From Streptomyces hygroscopicus subsp. hygroscopicus (GTDB taxonomy: Bacteria; Actinomycetota; Actinomycetes; Streptomycetales; Streptomycetaceae), in NCBI RefSeq assembly GCF_030269125.1, contig NZ_BSSM01000027.1, positions 29,669 through 93,668 of the forward strand: 64,000 nt of DNA, read 5' to 3'. The notes beneath the pieces were generated by a model, which ran no database searches, was not told the DNA's origin, and worked only from the letters and a program-made list of their open reading frames with translations. Both the position numbers and the translations under genes were made by a program. This document shows positions 9,089 to 18,112 of the stretch, piece by piece; the stretch's first letter is position 1, and the number at the start of each line of letters is the position of its first letter.

Positions 9089-9592
9089 ATGGAACAGCGT
9101 TCCTCGGGGCTGCAACGGCTCGTGGGCGAGGTGGCCAAGTTCGGCGCCGTCGGCGGCGCCGGAGTCCTGGTCAATCTCGGCGTCTTCAACCTGGTCCGGC
9201 ACGTCTCCAGCCTGCCGGTGGTGCGCGCCAGCGTCATCGCGACCGTCGTCGCCATCGCCTTCAACTACGTGGGCTTCCGTTACTGGACGTACCGGGACCG
9301 CGACCGCAGCGGCCGCACCAGGGAACTCACGCTCTTCCTGTTCTTCAGCGCGATCGGCCTGGTGATCGAGAACGGCGTGCTCTTCCTGGCCACCTACGGC
9401 CTCGGCTGGGACAGCCCGCTGGAGAGCAACGTCTTCAAGTTCCTCGGCATCGGCATCGCCACCCTGTTCCGGTTCTGGTCGTACCGCACCTGGGTGTTCC
9501 GCGCGCTGCCCGCGCAGGAGGCGGAGTCGATCCTGGCGGCGGAGTCCCGCCGCTCCCCCAGTGAGCCCGCGCCGAAGACGCAGCGGGTGTAG
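9089..9592 (+). CDS. GtrA-family membrane protein
   Basis: 167-residue GtrA-like protein with four predicted membrane helices. Its start LVGEVAKFGAVGGAGVLVNLGVFNL, then FNYVGFRYWTYRDRDR and a final YRTWVFR are family hallmarks. GtrA proteins are thought to flip lipid-linked sugars or anchor glycosyltransferases. A GGGAGC site lies upstream of the ATG. It is convergent with the histidine kinase gene, with only three bases between stop codons. Confidence 0.9.
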   Translation: MEQRSSGLQRLVGEVAKFGAVGGAGVLVNLGVFNLVRHVSSLPVVRASVIATVVAIAFNYVGFRYWTYRDRDRSGRTRELTLFLFFSAIGLVIENGVLFLATYGLGWDSPLESNVFKFLGIGIATLFRFWSYRTWVFRALPAQEAESILAAESRRSPSEPAPKTQRV

Positions 9593-9595
9593 CGC

Positions 9596-10867
9596 TCAGC
9601 GGACCGTCGGCAGTGCCTCGTCCGGCTTGCGGGCCGGCGGTGTGCGGGAGAGGAACAGGCCGAAGACCGGGGGCTGGGCCTGGAGCAGTTCCAGGCGGCC
9701 GCCGTCCGCCTCGGCGAGGTCGCGGGCGACGGCGAGGCCGATGCCCGTGGAGTTGCGGCCGCTGATCGTCCGCTCGAAGATCCGCGCCCCGAGGTCGGCC
9801 GGCACCCCGGGTCCCTCGTCCGTGACCTCGACCACGGCCTGGTTGCCGGTGACACGGGTGCGCAGGGCGACGGTGCCGCCGCCGTGCATCAGCGAGTTCT
9901 CGATCAGCGCGGCCAGCACCTGGGCGACCGCGCCCGGGGTGCCCACGGCCTGGAGGTGCCGCTTGCCCGAGCTGACGATGGCCCGGCCCACGCCGCGGTA
10001 GGCGGGCCGCCACTCGGCGAGCTGCTGCTGGATGACCTCGTCCAGGTCGAAGGTGACGGCGGAGCCGGTGCGCGGGTCGCGGGAGTTCGTCAGCAGCCGC
10101 TCGACCACGTCGGTGAGCCGCTCGACCTGCGTCAGCGCGACGTTCGCCTCCTCCTTCACGATGTCCGGGTCGTCGGTGAGGGTGATCTCCTCCAGGCGCA
10201 TGGACAGCGCGGTGAGCGGGGTGCGCAGCTGGTGGGAGGCGTCGGCGGCGAGCCGCCGCTCGGCGGTCAGCATGCGCGCGATCTTCTCGGCGGAGGAGTC
10301 CAGCACATCGGCGACCCGGTCCAGCTCGGGGACGCCGTAGCGCTTGTGCCGCGGGCGCGGGTCGCCGGAGCCCAGCCGCTCGGCGGTCTCGGCGAGGTCG
10401 GTCAGCGGGGAGGCGAGCCGGTTGGCCTGGCGCACGGCGAGCAGGACGGCCGCGACCACCGCGAGCAGCGCTACCAGGCCGATGATCAGCAGGGTGCGGC
10501 CGACCTCGCGGGTCACGGCGGAGCGCGGCTCCTGCACGGTGACCGTCTCGCCCTCCTCGCCGTGCTGGGTGGCGTGGATGACGTCGCCCACGGGCCGGGT
10601 GCCGATCTCGATCGGCTGCCGGCCGGGCATCTCGATCACCGCGTACTGCTCTTTGCTGACCGGGTTGCGCAGCGCGTCGGCGTTGACGTTCTCCGCGGCC
10701 AGGATCCGGCTGTCCACGATGCTGGCCAGCCGCACCGCCTCGGACTCCACCCGCTCCTGGGCACTGTTGGTGATCGTCCGGGTCTCGACGATCACCAGGG
10801 AGACGCCGAAGACGGCGATCACCACGAGGACGACGGCGAGGGTGGACTGGATGAGACGTCGGCGCAT
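9596..10867 (-). CDS. Sensor histidine kinase
   Basis: 423-residue membrane kinase with an N-terminal helix (about 8-28), a short extracytoplasmic sensor loop, a second helix (about 140-165) and a HAMP segment. The phospho-acceptor box is ADASHQLRTPLTALSMRLEE. The ATPase domain has N box ALIENSLMHGG, DEGPGVP and GIGLAVARDLAEADGG. It lies 41 bases downstream of the response-regulator gene in the same operon. The signal is unknown; the loop has no recognisable domain. Confidence 0.93.
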   Translation of the reverse strand: MRRRLIQSTLAVVLVVIAVFGVSLVIVETRTITNSAQERVESEAVRLASIVDSRILAAENVNADALRNPVSKEQYAVIEMPGRQPIEIGTRPVGDVIHATQHGEEGETVTVQEPRSAVTREVGRTLLIIGLVALLAVVAAVLLAVRQANRLASPLTDLAETAERLGSGDPRPRHKRYGVPELDRVADVLDSSAEKIARMLTAERRLAADASHQLRTPLTALSMRLEEITLTDDPDIVKEEANVALTQVERLTDVVERLLTNSRDPRTGSAVTFDLDEVIQQQLAEWRPAYRGVGRAIVSSGKRHLQAVGTPGAVAQVLAALIENSLMHGGGTVALRTRVTGNQAVVEVTDEGPGVPADLGARIFERTISGRNSTGIGLAVARDLAEADGGRLELLQAQPPVFGLFLSRTPPARKPDEALPTVR

Positions 10868-10908
10868 GTTCCGTTACCTGCGGTGATCGCTGGCCCCCGG
10901 CGCGGGGC

Positions 10909-11586
10909 TCAGCTCTTCTCGAAGCGGAAGCCCACGCCCCGGACCGTGGCGATGTAGCGGGGGTTGGCCGCGTCGTCGCCGAGCTTCTTGCGCAGCCAGG
11001 AGATGTGCATGTCGAGGGTCTTGGTGGAGGACCACCAGGTGGTGTCCCAGACCTCGCGCATCAGCTGGTCGCGCGTCACCACGCGGCCGGCGTCGCGCAC
11101 CAGCACCCGCAGCAGGTCGAACTCCTTGGCGGTGAGCTGGAGTTCCTCGTCGCCCATCCACGCGCGGTGCGACTCGACGTCGATCCGTACGCCGTGCGTG
11201 GCCGGCGGCTGCTGCGGCTCGGCGGCACCGCGGCGCAGCAGCGCCCGTACCCGGGCGAGCAGTTCGGCGAGCCGGAAGGGCTTGGTGACGTAGTCGTCGG
11301 CGCCCGCGTCCAGGCCGACGACGGTGTCCACCTCGTCGGCGCGCGCGGTCAGGATGAGGATCGGCACGGTGTGGCCGTCGGCGCGCAGCCGGCGGGCGAC
11401 CTCCAGGCCGTCCATGCCGGGCAGGCCCAGGTCGAGCACGACCAGATCGACACCGCCCTGCATCCCGGCGTCGAGCGCGGTGGGTCCGTCCTCGCGCACC
11501 TCGACCTCGTAACCTTCGCGGCGTAGGGCGCGGGCCAGCGGCTCCGAGATGGACGCGTCGTCCTCGGCGAGCAGTACACGGGTCAT
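10909..11586 (-). CDS. OmpR/PhoB-family response regulator
   Basis: 225-residue two-domain regulator. The receiver has the acidic pair ED at 8-9, phospho-aspartate 52 in VLDLGLPGMDG and a conserved lysine in YVTKPFRLAELL. The C-terminal winged helix contains LTAKEFDLLRVLVRDAGRVVTRDQLM. It is the first gene of the pair with the histidine kinase and divergent from the POT transporter, which it may control; the sequence does not prove this. Confidence 0.94.
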   Translation of the reverse strand: MTRVLLAEDDASISEPLARALRREGYEVEVREDGPTALDAGMQGGVDLVVLDLGLPGMDGLEVARRLRADGHTVPILILTARADEVDTVVGLDAGADDYVTKPFRLAELLARVRALLRRGAAEPQQPPATHGVRIDVESHRAWMGDEELQLTAKEFDLLRVLVRDAGRVVTRDQLMREVWDTTWWSSTKTLDMHISWLRKKLGDDAANPRYIATVRGVGFRFEKS

Positions 11587-12084
11587 GAGGTGATGGTAGA
11601 CCGCCCGCGTGCGGTGCTGGGGTGTGATCGGTTGCAGGGATTCTTACCTGGAGTGGCCACTGGTCCGAACCATCACCTGTGGGATGCGATCGTAGACAGG
11701 ACCTTCGAAATCCGTTGTGTGGTTCCCCCGACACCTGTGATCCGTGTCTCAAGTCCTTCCATACCGGGCGGTGTCATGACGTAGAGTGACGTGAACGCCT
11801 GTAGTACACCCGGGGACCTTCGGCGGGATATCACGCTGAAGGTCCTTCTTGTGTGCGGGCCGGTCACGGCTGACCGGCCTTGAAAGGAATGACCTCTGGC
11901 CGGGCTCCGAACGCACTGACGCGTCACGGAGCGTGGATCCCGGTGGTCGCCGTCCACCGCTTCGCGATCCGGAGCGGACTCCCCCCGGGCGTTGGGGGCG
12001 GGCGGACGACCCCGCCGGTGCCGGCCGCTACCCCCACCGGGCGCGCAACGCTCCACCGCGCGTCCCGACCAGCAAGGAACGACC
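11587..12084 (+). promoter_or_regulatory. Divergent intergenic region with a leader hairpin before the POT transporter
   Basis: About 500 bases between the response-regulator start and the transporter start, so promoters for both must lie here. At 11814-11845 there is a stem GGACCTTC / GAAGGTCC with a 16-base loop followed by TTCTT, which looks like an intrinsic terminator inside the transporter leader. No open frame in it is convincing. A role in attenuation is possible but unproven. Confidence 0.45.
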
Positions 12085-13590
12085 ATGGCGTCCAGCCTGA
12101 CGAAGGACTCGGTCCACCCGGGCACCCCCGGCTCCGAGAAGACCTTCTTCGGCCACCCCCGCGGCCTGGCCACTCTGTTCATGACCGAGATGTGGGAGCG
12201 GTTCTCCTACTACGGCATGCGGGCCCTGCTCCCCCTCTACCTGGTGGCCCCGGGTGGACTGCACATGAGCGCGGGCACGGCGACGGCGATCTACTCCGTG
12301 TACCTGTCGCTCGTGTACCTGCTCGCCCTGCCCGGCGGCTGGGTCGCCGACCGGCTCCTCGGCCCCCGCAAGACGGTCGCGGTCGCGGGTCTGATCATCA
12401 TGCTGGGTCATCTGTGCCTGGCCCTGCCGGCGGCCGTGAGCTTCTTCGTCGGCCTGGGTCTGGTCGCCATCGGTTCCGGCCTGCTCAAGGCCAACATCTC
12501 CACGATGGTCGGCCACCTCTACGACGGCCCGAAGGACCCGCGCCGCGACGGTGGCTTCACGCTCTTCTACATCGGCATCAACCTGGGCGCGTTCGTCGCT
12601 CCGCTGGTCATCGGCACCATCGGTGAGAACGTCAACTGGCACTTCGGCTTCGCGCTGGCCGCGCTCGGCATGGCGCTGGGCCTGGTCCAGTACCTGCTCG
12701 GCGGCCGCCACCTCAGCGAGCAGAGCAAGGTCGTCCCGACGCCGATGACGGCCCAGGAGAAGTCGGCCACCCTGCGCAAGGGCCTGGTCTGGCTGGTCAT
12801 CGCCGCGGTCTTCTACGGCCTCGTCGGCTTCACCGGTCACTTCACCCTCAACTGGGCGCTGATCCCGCTGACCCTCATCGGTCTCGTCGTGCCGATCCTG
12901 GTCATCGGCCGGATCCTGCGCGACAAGGACCTCGACGGCGAGGAGCGGTCGAAGGTCCGGGCGTACGTCTGGTTCTTCGTGGCCGCCGCGGTGTTCTGGA
13001 TGATCTACGACCAGGGTGGTTCGACCCTGTCGCTGTTCGCGGACGCCTCCGCCAAGAACACCATCTTCGGCTGGAACTTCCCGGTCTCCTGGTACCAGTC
13101 GGTCAACCCGGTCATGATCATGGCCCTCGCGCCGGTCTTCGCCTGGCTGTGGCTCGCGCTGAACCGGCGCGGCAAGGAGCCGAGCACGATCGTGAAGTTC
13201 TCGTCCGGTCTGGTGCTGGTCGGCGCCTCCTTCTTCGTGTTCCTCGCGCCGCTGTCCATCGCGCAGGACGGTCACAAGGCCGCGGCGATGTGGCTGGTCG
13301 GCATCTACTTCCTGCAGACCGTCGGTGAGCTGACGCTGTCTCCGGTGGGCCTGTCCGTGACGACGAAGATGGCGCCGAAGAAGTACGCCTCGCAGATGAT
13401 GGGCGTCTGGTTCCTCGCGGTCACCGCGGGCGACTCCGTCACCGCGCTGCTGTCGAACCCGGCGATCGGCGGGGTCAACCTCGACAAGATGGGCTTCGTG
13501 ATGCTGGAGGCCGCCCTCGCGGTGGTCGCCGGTGTGGCGGTGTGGATGTACCGCGGCAAGGTCAACAAGCTGATGGGCGACGTGCGCTAG
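12085..13590 (+). CDS. POT-family proton-coupled di/tripeptide transporter
   Basis: 501-residue integral membrane transporter of the PTR2/POT family within the major facilitator superfamily, importing peptides with protons. The family motif EMWERFSYYGMRALLPLYL occurs in the first helix and FYIGINLGAFVAPLVIGTIG is the PTR2 signature. About 12-14 hydrophobic helices are visible. The ATG at 12085 follows CAAGGAAC and starts MASSLTKDS; the frame is open further back without similarity. It ends before a perfect hairpin terminator. The adjacent two-component system may regulate it. Confidence 0.93.
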   Translation: MASSLTKDSVHPGTPGSEKTFFGHPRGLATLFMTEMWERFSYYGMRALLPLYLVAPGGLHMSAGTATAIYSVYLSLVYLLALPGGWVADRLLGPRKTVAVAGLIIMLGHLCLALPAAVSFFVGLGLVAIGSGLLKANISTMVGHLYDGPKDPRRDGGFTLFYIGINLGAFVAPLVIGTIGENVNWHFGFALAALGMALGLVQYLLGGRHLSEQSKVVPTPMTAQEKSATLRKGLVWLVIAAVFYGLVGFTGHFTLNWALIPLTLIGLVVPILVIGRILRDKDLDGEERSKVRAYVWFFVAAAVFWMIYDQGGSTLSLFADASAKNTIFGWNFPVSWYQSVNPVMIMALAPVFAWLWLALNRRGKEPSTIVKFSSGLVLVGASFFVFLAPLSIAQDGHKAAAMWLVGIYFLQTVGELTLSPVGLSVTTKMAPKKYASQMMGVWFLAVTAGDSVTALLSNPAIGGVNLDKMGFVMLEAALAVVAGVAVWMYRGKVNKLMGDVR

Positions 13591-13608
13591 GCGCCGCGAC
13601 GTGGCCGA

Positions 13609-13647
13609 CGAGGGCCGCCGTACCCCGGGTGGGTGCGGCGGCCCTCG
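13609..13647 (+). terminator. Hairpin terminator after the POT transporter
   Basis: Perfect 12-bp inverted repeat CGAGGGCCGCCG / CGGCGGCCCTCG with a 15-base loop, 18 bases after the stop codon. Confidence 0.75.
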
Positions 13648-14327
13648 TGCTTCCCGCCGGTGTGCCCGGTCGCCCCAGGTGGTTCGCGGTCCGGCGGTCG
13701 CGGGTCGCCGGGGCCGTCACGCGGTGCCCCGCGCCCGGACGGGTCGGCCGACGCCGCCGTTGTCGCGGCGTGGAGGTGTAACCGCGCCGCCCGGAAGAAT
13801 CGCGGTGCCCGCCGCCGGTCGGGCCTTTGGAGGCCGACGTCCCGCCCGCCCGCTCGTGCCGAGGGGGAGCCGGACGTGGGCGCCGGTCGGAGGGCGCGTG
13901 GTCGCCGTACCCGGGGCGTCGCCCCTCAGGACGCCCGGGGAGGGGGTCGAGGAGCCGTGGCGCCGGGTCTGTACGCGCGGTGTCGGCGGGGATCGCGGTG
14001 ACGTCGGGCGGCCGGGCCGCCGGGAGGGTGCCGCCGCCGGTGCCGCCCGGTCCGATCGTGGCGCTCGGGCTCGTCGCGCCCTGCCCAGGTCGACGGGGCT
14101 GGAGGAGACGTCCTTCCGCCAGGACGTCGTGATCTCGCAGCCGCCGCCCGGGACTCCCTCGACACGATCGGCCGGCCCCGATTCGTTCGCCGACAGCCTT
14201 CCTGACGGAACATCGGATGGCCGCCGGGGTACGCGCACCCGAGGAAGGAAGACGCGTACAGGCCGGGGTCGCGCCGGAGGTCCGGGTGGCGGTCGCGCCG
14301 CTCCGGGGCCGGGGCGGCGCGGCGTCG
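13648..14327. other. Intergenic region without a supported gene
   Basis: About 680 bases of very GC-rich sequence between the transporter terminator and the anti-sigma gene. Several long overlapping frames exist on both strands but all read as R/P/G/A-rich text with no domain and no good ribosome binding site. I see no RNA gene or repeat. Confidence 0.5.
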
Positions 14328-14894
14328 TCAGGCCGGAGCGCCCAGTTCCGCCCACACCGTCTTGCCGGGGCGGTCCGGGGCGCGCAGGACACCCCAGTCC
14401 AGGCACAGGCGCTGGACGATGAACATGCCGTGACCGCCGGGGCGGCCGGCGCGGTGGGGGGTGCGGGGGGCCGGCTGGCCGGTGCCGCGGTCGGTGACCT
14501 CCAGGCGGATCACCTTGTTGTCGCAGGCGAGGGCGAGTTCGTCGGGTCCCTCGGCGTGCAGGCAGGCATTGGTGACGAGTTCGGAGACGACGAGCAGCAC
14601 GTCCTCGGCGGCGGCCCGCTGGTCCGCGGTCGCGGCGGGCAGCCAGCCCCAGTCGTACAGCGCCTGCCGGGTGAAGTCGCGGGCGAGCGGGACGACGCCG
14701 CTGGCCCCCTGGAGGCCGAGTCGGCGGACCTGCCGGCCGCGTGCCGTCCCCGTGGCGTCCGCGGCGCCCGCGCCGACGCCGGCCGGCGCGTCCTCTCCCG
14801 AGGCATCGGACACCGCGGAGGCCCCGGGCGCCCCGGAAGCGCCGCTGGGCTCGTGGCCGCGGTCGCCCGGCGAGCAGGGCCGGGTGGTGCTCAT
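14328..14894 (-). CDS. Anti-sigma factor / serine kinase with HATPase_c_2 domain
   Basis: 188-residue protein with a low-complexity N-terminal 55 residues and a C-terminal GHKL-type ATPase of the RsbW/SpoIIAB class. Visible motifs are the N box SELVTNACLHA, EVTDRGTG and the G box HGMFIVQRL. Such proteins hold a SigB-type sigma factor inactive and phosphorylate its antagonist. It lies in the same orientation as the STAS gene 381 bases upstream and near the divergent sigma gene. From memory this matches the anti-sigma gene next to sigI in S. coelicolor. Confidence 0.85.
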   Translation of the reverse strand: MSTTRPCSPGDRGHEPSGASGAPGASAVSDASGEDAPAGVGAGAADATGTARGRQVRRLGLQGASGVVPLARDFTRQALYDWGWLPAATADQRAAAEDVLLVVSELVTNACLHAEGPDELALACDNKVIRLEVTDRGTGQPAPRTPHRAGRPGGHGMFIVQRLCLDWGVLRAPDRPGKTVWAELGAPA

Positions 14895-15275
14895 CAGCGC
14901 TTCACCTCACCGAATCACCAGTTCACGATTGAAAAGTCCGGCACTCTCCGGCACCGGCCGGTCCGTCCGCGCCGGCGCCGCCGCCCGCCGCACGTCCCGT
15001 CGTCCGCACATCCGCCCCGTCCACCCGCCCGTCGGCGCCCTGTCCGCGGTCGGCCCGTCCGGGCAGGTTCCTGCCCGTTCGGGACCGCCGCACACCCTCG
15101 GATCGCTCACACCCGGGGCCCGGCGACGCCGCCTCGGCGGCGGAGGGTCGTCCGCATGTCTCCTGCCCGACCCGGGCGCCGGGACACCCCCGTCTTCCAC
15201 GGGAAGCCCGGCCCCGCGGTCCGGGACGGGAAGAGCGAGGGAGCCGCTCCGCACCCGGCCGCGCCGATCGCGGGC
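14895..15275. other. Spacer between anti-sigma and STAS genes
   Basis: 381 bases with no supported gene. Both neighbours are on the minus strand, so a promoter for the anti-sigma gene may lie here, but I cannot point to one. Confidence 0.4.
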
Positions 15276-15662
15276 TCAGCCGGTGCCGTCACCCTCCCCC
15301 GCCAGGGCGTCCGCCACGGAGTCGTGGACGGTGAAGACCGCCTCGGCCCCGGTGATCTCGAACACGCGGGCGACCACGGGCTGCATTCCCGCGAGATGGA
15401 CGCCGCCACCGGCGGCCTCCGCCTTCAAACGGGCTCCGAGCAGGACGTTCAGCCCCGTGGAGTCACAGAACTCCAGGCGCGAGCAGTCCACCACGAGCCG
15501 CGAGAAGCCCTTGCCCAGGAGATCGTCGAGGGGCTCGCGCAACAGATCGGCGGTGTGGTGGTCGAGTTCGCCCGCCGGTGTGACCACCGCGCTGGAGCCC
15601 TCTTCACGCACCTCCACCAGAAGCCGGCCCGACTGTGCGCTGCCGACCATCCCGTGGTCCAT
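15276..15662 (-). CDS. STAS-domain anti-sigma factor antagonist
   Basis: 128-residue SpoIIAA/RsbV-like protein. The STAS core GELDHHTADLLREPLDDLL is followed by LEFCDSTGLNVLL, where Ser68 is the expected site phosphorylated by the partner kinase. Unphosphorylated antagonist binds the anti-sigma protein and frees the sigma factor. The start at 15662 (MDHGMVGSAQ) follows a GGGAGAGAG site; the frame extends upstream without similarity. It is divergent from the sigma gene, sharing a 246-bp regulatory spacer. Confidence 0.9.
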   Translation of the reverse strand: MDHGMVGSAQSGRLLVEVREEGSSAVVTPAGELDHHTADLLREPLDDLLGKGFSRLVVDCSRLEFCDSTGLNVLLGARLKAEAAGGGVHLAGMQPVVARVFEITGAEAVFTVHDSVADALAGEGDGTG

Positions 15663-15908
15663 GCCGTCTCTCTCCCGAGGTCGTGGCCGCTGATGCCCTC
15701 GAACATTACGCCTTCCCCACGCACTCCGACACCCGAACAAGCGCACATAATCGGACATAGGCGAACAGAACGCACTTGCGATCGCTCCGGCAAAGCCGAT
15801 AGGGCTAGGAGGGACACCTACTTCTACACGCCGGCTTTGGAGGCGCCGCACTCCGTAGTGCACCTGATGGCTTCGGCAGCCGTATGCCGAGAACGATGGA
15901 GGACACCC

Positions 15909-16805
15909 ATGTCACCCCGGCTCGACGCCTCGTCCACCCCGACCGCGACGTCGACACCCCCACCGGAACAACTGGATCATCCCATCGATCTCCACGACCC
16001 CTTCGAGGGACTCCCGGAGATCCCCCCGTACGACGAGATCGGCCCCGTCGACGCGCGGGCCCTGTCCAAGACCCTCTTCGAGCGCCTCGAGGTGCTGGAG
16101 GAAGGGACGCACGACTACGCGTACGTGCGCAACACCCTCGTCGAGCTGAACCTCGCGCTCGTCAAGTTCGCCGCCTCCCGCTTCCGCTCGCGCAGCGAGC
16201 CGATGGAGGACATCATCCAGGTCGGCACCATCGGCCTGATCAAGGCGATCGACCGTTTCGAGCTGGCCCGCGGCGTCGAGTTCCCCACTTTCGCGATGCC
16301 GACCATCATCGGCGAGATCAAGCGCTTCTTCCGTGACACCTCCTGGTCCGTGCGCGTACCGCGCCGGCTGCAGGAGCTGCGCCTGGACCTGGCCAAGGCC
16401 GGGGACGAGCTGGCCCAGCAGCTGGACCGCGCGCCGACGGTGACGGAGCTGGCCGAGCGCCTCGGCATCTCGGACGACGAGGTCGTCGAGGGCATGGCCG
16501 CCTCGAACGCCTACACCGCCTCCTCGCTGGACGCCCAGCCCGAGGAGGACGAGACCGAGGGCGCGCTCGCGGACCGCATCGGCTACGAGGACCACGGGAT
16601 CGAGGGCATCGAGTACATCGAGTCCCTCAAGCCCCTGATCGCCGGGCTGCCCCAGCGCGACCGGAAGATCCTCTCCCTGCGCTTCGTGGCCAACATGACC
16701 CAGTCGGAGATCGGCGAGGAACTCGGCATCTCCCAGATGCACGTGTCCCGCCTGCTGTCCCGCACGCTGGTACGCCTGCGCAAGGGACTCACGGTGGAGG
16801 AATGA
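15909..16805 (+). CDS. sigI: SigB/SigF-family RNA polymerase sigma factor (SigI-like)
   Basis: 298-residue stress-type sigma factor. Region 2 has the helix PMEDIIQVGTIGLIKAIDRFE and the promoter-melting segment PTFAMPTIIGEIKRFFRD. Region 3 has APTVTELAERLGISDDEV, and region 4.2 has MTQSEIGEELGISQMHVSRLLSRTL. The ATG at 15909 has GGAGG eight bases upstream. The neighbouring kinase and STAS genes make a complete partner-switching module. The symbol rests on remembered synteny with S. coelicolor sigI rather than an alignment, so the family is certain and the subtype less so. Confidence 0.88.
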   Translation: MSPRLDASSTPTATSTPPPEQLDHPIDLHDPFEGLPEIPPYDEIGPVDARALSKTLFERLEVLEEGTHDYAYVRNTLVELNLALVKFAASRFRSRSEPMEDIIQVGTIGLIKAIDRFELARGVEFPTFAMPTIIGEIKRFFRDTSWSVRVPRRLQELRLDLAKAGDELAQQLDRAPTVTELAERLGISDDEVVEGMAASNAYTASSLDAQPEEDETEGALADRIGYEDHGIEGIEYIESLKPLIAGLPQRDRKILSLRFVANMTQSEIGEELGISQMHVSRLLSRTLVRLRKGLTVEE

Positions 16806-16847
16806 CTCCCGGGACGACCGTCCCCCTCCGTCCCCCCACGCACCGCG

Positions 16848-16880
16848 GAAGCGGCCCGGATTCCTCGTCCGGGCCGCTTC
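16848..16880. terminator. Bidirectional terminator between sigI and hutI
   Basis: Perfect 13-bp inverted repeat GAAGCGGCCCGGA / TCCGGGCCGCTTC with a seven-base loop between convergent genes. Confidence 0.8.
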
Positions 16881-16911
16881 GGCGTGTGCGCGCCCTGCCG
16901 GGCCGCCCTGC

Positions 16912-18087
16912 TCACACCACGCGCACGCCGCTCCGCCACACCCCGCGGACCAGGGGCACGCCCGGCCGGTAGGCGAGGTGGACGTGGCTCGGGGCGTCGA
17001 GGAGGGTCAGGTCGGCGCGGGCGCCGGGGACGAGGCGGCCGATGTCGGTGCGGCGCAGGGCCGCGGCACCGCCCGCCGTGGCGGACCAGACGGCCTCGTC
17101 GGGCGTCATGCCCATGTCGCGCACGGCCAGGGCGATGCAGAAGGGCACGGAGGACGTGAAGGACGAGCCCGGGTTGCAGTCCGTGGACAGGGCGACGGTG
17201 ACACCCGCGTCCAGCAGCCGGCGGGCGTCCGGCCACTCGGCGCGGGTGGAGAACTCGGCGCCGGGCAGCAGCGTGGCGACCGTGTCACCGTCGGCCAGGG
17301 CGTCGACGTCGGCGTCCGTGAGGTGGGTGCAGTGGTCGGCGCTGGCCGCGTCCAGCTCCACGGCCAGCCGCACGCCGGGGCCGTAGGAGAGCTGGTTGGC
17401 GTGGATGCGCGGGTGCAGGCCCTTCGCCCTGCCCGCGGTGAGGATGGCGCGGGCCTGGTCGCCGTCGAAGGCGCCCTTCTCGCAGAACACGTCGATCCAG
17501 CGGGCGTGCGGGGCGCAGGCGTCCAGCATCTCGCCGGTGACCAGGGCGACGTAGGCCGCCGGGTCGTCGGCGTAGTCGGGGGAGACGATGTGCGCGCCGA
17601 GGTACGTCACCTCGTCGGTGTGCCTGGCCGCGATGCGCAGCGCGCGGGCCTCGTCCTCGACGGTCAGGCCGTAGCCCGACTTGGTCTCGAAGGTGGTCGT
17701 GCCCTGGCGCAGCGCCTCGGCCAGGTAGCGGGTGAGGTTGGCCTCCAGTTCCGCGTCGCTCGCGGCGCGGGTGGCGGCGACGGTGGTGCGGATGCCGCCC
17801 GCGGAGTAGGAGCGGCCGGACATCCGGGCGTTGAACTCCTGGGTGCGGTCCCCGGCGAAGACCAGGTGGGAGTGGGAGTCCACGAACCCCGGCAGCACCG
17901 CCCGGCCGCCCGCGTCGACCCGGTTGTCGGTGGCGGGTGCCCTGCTCGACTCACCGGTCCACGCGACGCGGTCGCCCTCGATGACGACGGCCGCGTCCCG
18001 GATCAGGCCGAGCGGGGAGGCGTCGCCGAGAGAGGGGTCGTTGGTGACCAGTGCGGCGATGTCGGTGATGACGGTGCTGCTGCTCAT
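16912..18087 (-). CDS. hutI: Imidazolonepropionase HutI
   Basis: 391-residue amidohydrolase-superfamily enzyme that opens 4-imidazolone-5-propanoate to N-formimidoyl-L-glutamate in histidine catabolism. The metal ligand block PGFVDSHSHLVFAGDR is near residues 60-75. It also has ARMSGRSYSAGGIRTTV, TFETKSGYGL, the second metal site HIHANQLSYGPG and STDCNPGSS. It is the last gene of the hutU-M20-hutF-hutI operon, 25 bases after hutF. Confidence 0.93.
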   Translation of the reverse strand: MSSSTVITDIAALVTNDPSLGDASPLGLIRDAAVVIEGDRVAWTGESSRAPATDNRVDAGGRAVLPGFVDSHSHLVFAGDRTQEFNARMSGRSYSAGGIRTTVAATRAASDAELEANLTRYLAEALRQGTTTFETKSGYGLTVEDEARALRIAARHTDEVTYLGAHIVSPDYADDPAAYVALVTGEMLDACAPHARWIDVFCEKGAFDGDQARAILTAGRAKGLHPRIHANQLSYGPGVRLAVELDAASADHCTHLTDADVDALADGDTVATLLPGAEFSTRAEWPDARRLLDAGVTVALSTDCNPGSSFTSSVPFCIALAVRDMGMTPDEAVWSATAGGAAALRRTDIGRLVPGARADLTLLDAPSHVHLAYRPGVPLVRGVWRSGVRVV

Positions 18088-18112
18088 GGTGTCCTCGTGG
18101 GGGCGATCGGGG

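Noticed and set aside
13562..14422. Long frames on both strands between the POT transporter and the anti-sigma gene
   Set aside because: R/P/G/A-rich translation without domain, ribosome site or codon bias; a high-GC artefact.
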